From an uncultured Collinsella sp. (GTDB taxonomy: Bacteria; Actinomycetota; Coriobacteriia; Coriobacteriales; Coriobacteriaceae): DNA of 6,989 nucleotides. How positions within the stretch are numbered: the first letter of the stretch is position 1; each line of letters begins with the position of its first letter. This document shows positions 4,819 through 6,989 of this stretch, piece after piece. The stretch covers positions 1 through 6,989 of the forward strand of contig URIE01000088.1 in the NCBI GenBank assembly GCA_900547805.1. Reading direction: 5' to 3'. The translations under genes were made by a program, and so were the position numbers. The notes beneath the pieces were generated by a model, which saw nothing but the letters and a program-made list of their open reading frames with translations, had not been told where the DNA came from and made no database searches.

Positions 4819-6989
4819 ATGACGCTACTGTATTTCCTTACCCTGTTTCCGCTGGTACCGGCGCTGGGCATGCTGCTCGCGCGCGGTGACCGCGCCCGCG
4901 ATGCGGTAGGGCTTGTAGGCTCCGGCATTATTATGGCGGTGACAGTTGTAGTCGCCGTCATGTTTTTTGGCACGGGTCCGCAGAGCTTTGAGGTCGCCCC
5001 CGGCACCTCGCATGTGCTCTCGATCATCAGCTCCGTCATCGATGTCATCCTGTGCGCCATCATCCTGTACAACGCGCGTAAATATAAGAGCACGCTCACC
5101 ACGGTGCTCGGCGTGGCGCAGCTGGTGGGTTCGGTTGCCTTCGCTGCCATGACGCTGCCCGCGGCCGAGGTCGTCACCGCCACGCCGCTCTACCTGGATT
5201 ACATGAGCGTGATCATGGTCCTCGCCGTCGGCATTGTCGGCAGCCTAATCTGTGTGTATGCCCTGGGCTACATGAAGGACTTCCAAGCGCACGATGAGCA
5301 CGAGGCCGCGCTGCGTGGGCAGGCCGCGCCCGACCGTCGCCCGCAGTTCCTGGCGCTTATGTTCTTGTTCCTCTCGGCCATGTTCGTCATCGTGACGAGC
5401 GACAACCTTGAGTGGCTGTTCTGCGGTTGGGAAATCACCACCGTGTGCTCGTTCCTCATGATTGGCTACACGCGCACGCCCGAGGCCATCAAAAACGCCT
5501 TTAACCAAATCATCCTCAACATGCTGGGCGGCATCGCGTTTTTGGCGGGCCTTATGTTCCTGCACTTCAACGGCATGCCGCTGACCATCTCGGGCATGAT
5601 CGAGCTTTCCGGTGCCGGCACCGCGCAGTCCGCGCTGCTGGTGATGCCGGTCGTCCTACTGTCGCTCGCCGCCCTTACCAAAGCCGCCCAGATGCCGTTC
5701 CACACCTGGCTGCTCGGCGCCATGGTCGCCCCCACGCCCACGAGTGCGCTGCTGCACTCGTCCACCATGGTCAAGGCCGGCGTGTTCCTGATGGTCAAGC
5801 TCAGCCCGCTCTACGCCACCTATCCCGTGACGGGCTTTATGGTCACGAGTGTGGGTGCCATCACGTTTTTGCTCGCCGCCCTCATGGCCATCTCGCAGAG
5901 CAACGCCAAACGCGTGCTCGCGTACTCCACCATTTCCAACTTGGGCCTCATCAGTGCCTGCTTGGGTGTCGGCGCGCCCGAGGCCGTATGGGCGGCCATC
6001 TTCCTGATCCTGTTCCACACGGTGGCCAAGTCGCTGCTGTTCCTGTGCGTGGGCACGGCCGAGCATCATATCGGCAGCCGCGATATCGAGGACATGGACG
6101 GTATGTTCAGCCGCATGCCGCACCTGACGCGCCTGATGATGCTGGGCATCATGGGCATGTTCGTGGCACCGTTTGGCATGCTCGTGTCCAAGTGGGGCGC
6201 CCTGGTGGCGTTCGCGCAGACCGGCAACGTGCTCATGATCATGGTGCTGGCCTTTGGCTCGGCCGCGACGTTCTTCTTCTGGGGCAAGTGGCTTGCCAAG
6301 CTTTCGGGCGTCGACCCCACGGCTCAAAACGTTGAGGTCAATGTCCACAAGACCGAATGGATGGCGCTCAACACCATCGCCGCGCTGCTGATTCTGTGCT
6401 GCGTGGCGTTCCCGGTTATCTCGAGCGGTCTGGTGTCGCCTTACCTGGCCATGGTGTTTGGCCGCGTGCCGTACGTTATTGGCAAGGACGCCATGTATCT
6501 GATGGTGGTTATCGTGGCTTTTATCGCCGTGGTGCTGCTGACTTCATTCCGCGTGAGCAACAAACCGCACGTAAACGTATATCTTTCGGGTGTGGGAACC
6601 GACAATTACCGCCATTTCCGCGGCTCGATGGGACACGAGGTGAAGGCCGAAAAGCGCAATTGGTACTCGGAGGACGCCCTTGGCGAGAAGCGTATCGGCC
6701 CCGCGGGCAGCGTCGTGTGCTGCAGCATTATCTTGTTTGCGCTGCTGTGTTGCGCGTGGATTGGACCCGAGAGACTTGCTATGAGCGCGCCCTCGGTGCT
6801 GCGCGGCAAGTATTTTGAAGGTTCGGGCGTCGTGGGCATTTTTATTGGCACCGTGGCGTTTGCCTTGATTGCGCCGCTTGTGGGCGGTTTGATTGACGGC
6901 CTTGACCGTAAGCTTTCGGCCCGCATGCAGGGCCGCGTGGGCCCGCGCCTGCTGCAGCCCTTCTACGACGTTGCCAAGCTGCTGCGCAA
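4819..6989 (+). CDS. Fused Ech/Mbh-type membrane subunits: EchA-like (NuoL family) joined to EchB-like (NuoH family), 3' end outside window
   Basis: An integral membrane protein, 723 codons visible with no stop. Residues 1-650 are an antiporter-type proton-pumping subunit like EchA, HycC or NuoL. Seen residues: YLDYMSVIMV and YALGYMKDF (125-155); Glu205 in CGWEITT, matching the TM5 glutamate; and Lys288 in TKAAQMPFHTWL, matching the TM7 lysine. HSSTMVKAG with His313 and Lys319, KRVLAYSTISNLG (364-376) and Lys404 in FHTVAKSLLF, matching the TM12 lysine, follow. The chain has the EchA-type tail (YLSGVGTDNYRHFRGS, then NWYSEDALGEK) and a last helix at about 629-650. After about 18 residues, a new helix (669-692) leads into LDRKLSARMQGRVGPRLLQP and FYDVAKLL (695-722), the hallmark N-terminus of EchB, HycD or NuoH. 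In this family the two subunits couple ferredoxin or formate oxidation and H2 formation to ion pumping. The start is set by GGGGGAG (4805-4811), 7 nt before ATG 4819, and an in-frame stop at 4768. No frameshift is visible at the joint. ATG 6781, after a weak GAGAGA, could allow internal initiation. Confidence 0.93.
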   Translation, partial: MTLLYFLTLFPLVPALGMLLARGDRARDAVGLVGSGIIMAVTVVVAVMFFGTGPQSFEVAPGTSHVLSIISSVIDVILCAIILYNARKYKSTLTTVLGVAQLVGSVAFAAMTLPAAEVVTATPLYLDYMSVIMVLAVGIVGSLICVYALGYMKDFQAHDEHEAALRGQAAPDRRPQFLALMFLFLSAMFVIVTSDNLEWLFCGWEITTVCSFLMIGYTRTPEAIKNAFNQIILNMLGGIAFLAGLMFLHFNGMPLTISGMIELSGAGTAQSALLVMPVVLLSLAALTKAAQMPFHTWLLGAMVAPTPTSALLHSSTMVKAGVFLMVKLSPLYATYPVTGFMVTSVGAITFLLAALMAISQSNAKRVLAYSTISNLGLISACLGVGAPEAVWAAIFLILFHTVAKSLLFLCVGTAEHHIGSRDIEDMDGMFSRMPHLTRLMMLGIMGMFVAPFGMLVSKWGALVAFAQTGNVLMIMVLAFGSAATFFFWGKWLAKLSGVDPTAQNVEVNVHKTEWMALNTIAALLILCCVAFPVISSGLVSPYLAMVFGRVPYVIGKDAMYLMVVIVAFIAVVLLTSFRVSNKPHVNVYLSGVGTDNYRHFRGSMGHEVKAEKRNWYSEDALGEKRIGPAGSVVCCSIILFALLCCAWIGPERLAMSAPSVLRGKYFEGSGVVGIFIGTVAFALIAPLVGGLIDGLDRKLSARMQGRVGPRLLQPFYDVAKLLR

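Noticed and set aside
4335..5183. Minus-strand open frame across the HTH gene end and the start of the Ech-like gene
   Set aside because: It crosses a terminator and overlaps two well-supported plus-strand genes; the translation is Ser/Thr/Arg-rich without domains.
5656..6348. Minus-strand open frame opposite the Ech-like gene
   Set aside because: His/Gly/Glu-rich shadow of a strongly conserved membrane protein on the other strand.
6357..6818. Plus-strand frame overlapping the Ech-like gene in another phase
   Set aside because: The in-phase frame continues with transmembrane helices and EchA/EchB motifs through the same stretch; the alternative has no motifs or start signal.

Overview
The window looks like chromosome of a high-GC gut actinobacterium of the Coriobacteriia, most likely Collinsella or a close relative. 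This rests on strong G/C preference at third codon positions, the gene types, and an anaerobic-metabolism theme. The genus is an inference; no ribosomal or other marker gene is present.

Layout, left to right. Positions 1-57 hold the last 18 codons of a plus-strand gene. It is followed by a perfect 23-bp hairpin (63-111) that separates it from the convergent coaX gene (type III pantothenate kinase, 164-937, minus). Divergent from coaX is an initiator tRNA-fMet (1134-1210) with its own sigma70-type promoter and an intrinsic terminator (1221-1249). Next comes a non-coding array (1300-1521): six copies of a 15-nt motif in alternating orientation, spaced 40-41 bp apart. It precedes a large flavoenzyme of the old-yellow-enzyme / 2,4-dienoyl-CoA reductase class (FMN barrel, 4Fe-4S cluster, FAD/NAD(P)H domain; 1658-3688), which ends at a strong terminator (3764-3804).

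An AT-rich intergenic stretch (3805-4128) leads to a small double helix-turn-helix protein (4129-4533) resembling an IS3-type OrfA without any transposase partner. It too has its own terminator (4546-4568). A GC-rich region with several complementary segments and a CAATTG pair (4581-4801) then precedes the last gene.

That gene (4819 to the window end, still open) is the most notable object here. It is one continuous reading frame joining an Ech/Mbh-type proton-translocating antiporter subunit (EchA/HycC/NuoL-like, about residues 1-650) to an EchB/HycD/NuoH-like subunit (from about residue 669). These two subunits are normally separate, adjacent genes in energy-converting [NiFe] hydrogenase and formate hydrogenlyase operons. 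The rest of EchB and the soluble hydrogenase subunits, if present, lie beyond the right edge. The other genes have their own terminators and look like independent units, apart from a possible regulatory link between the HTH protein and the downstream membrane complex.
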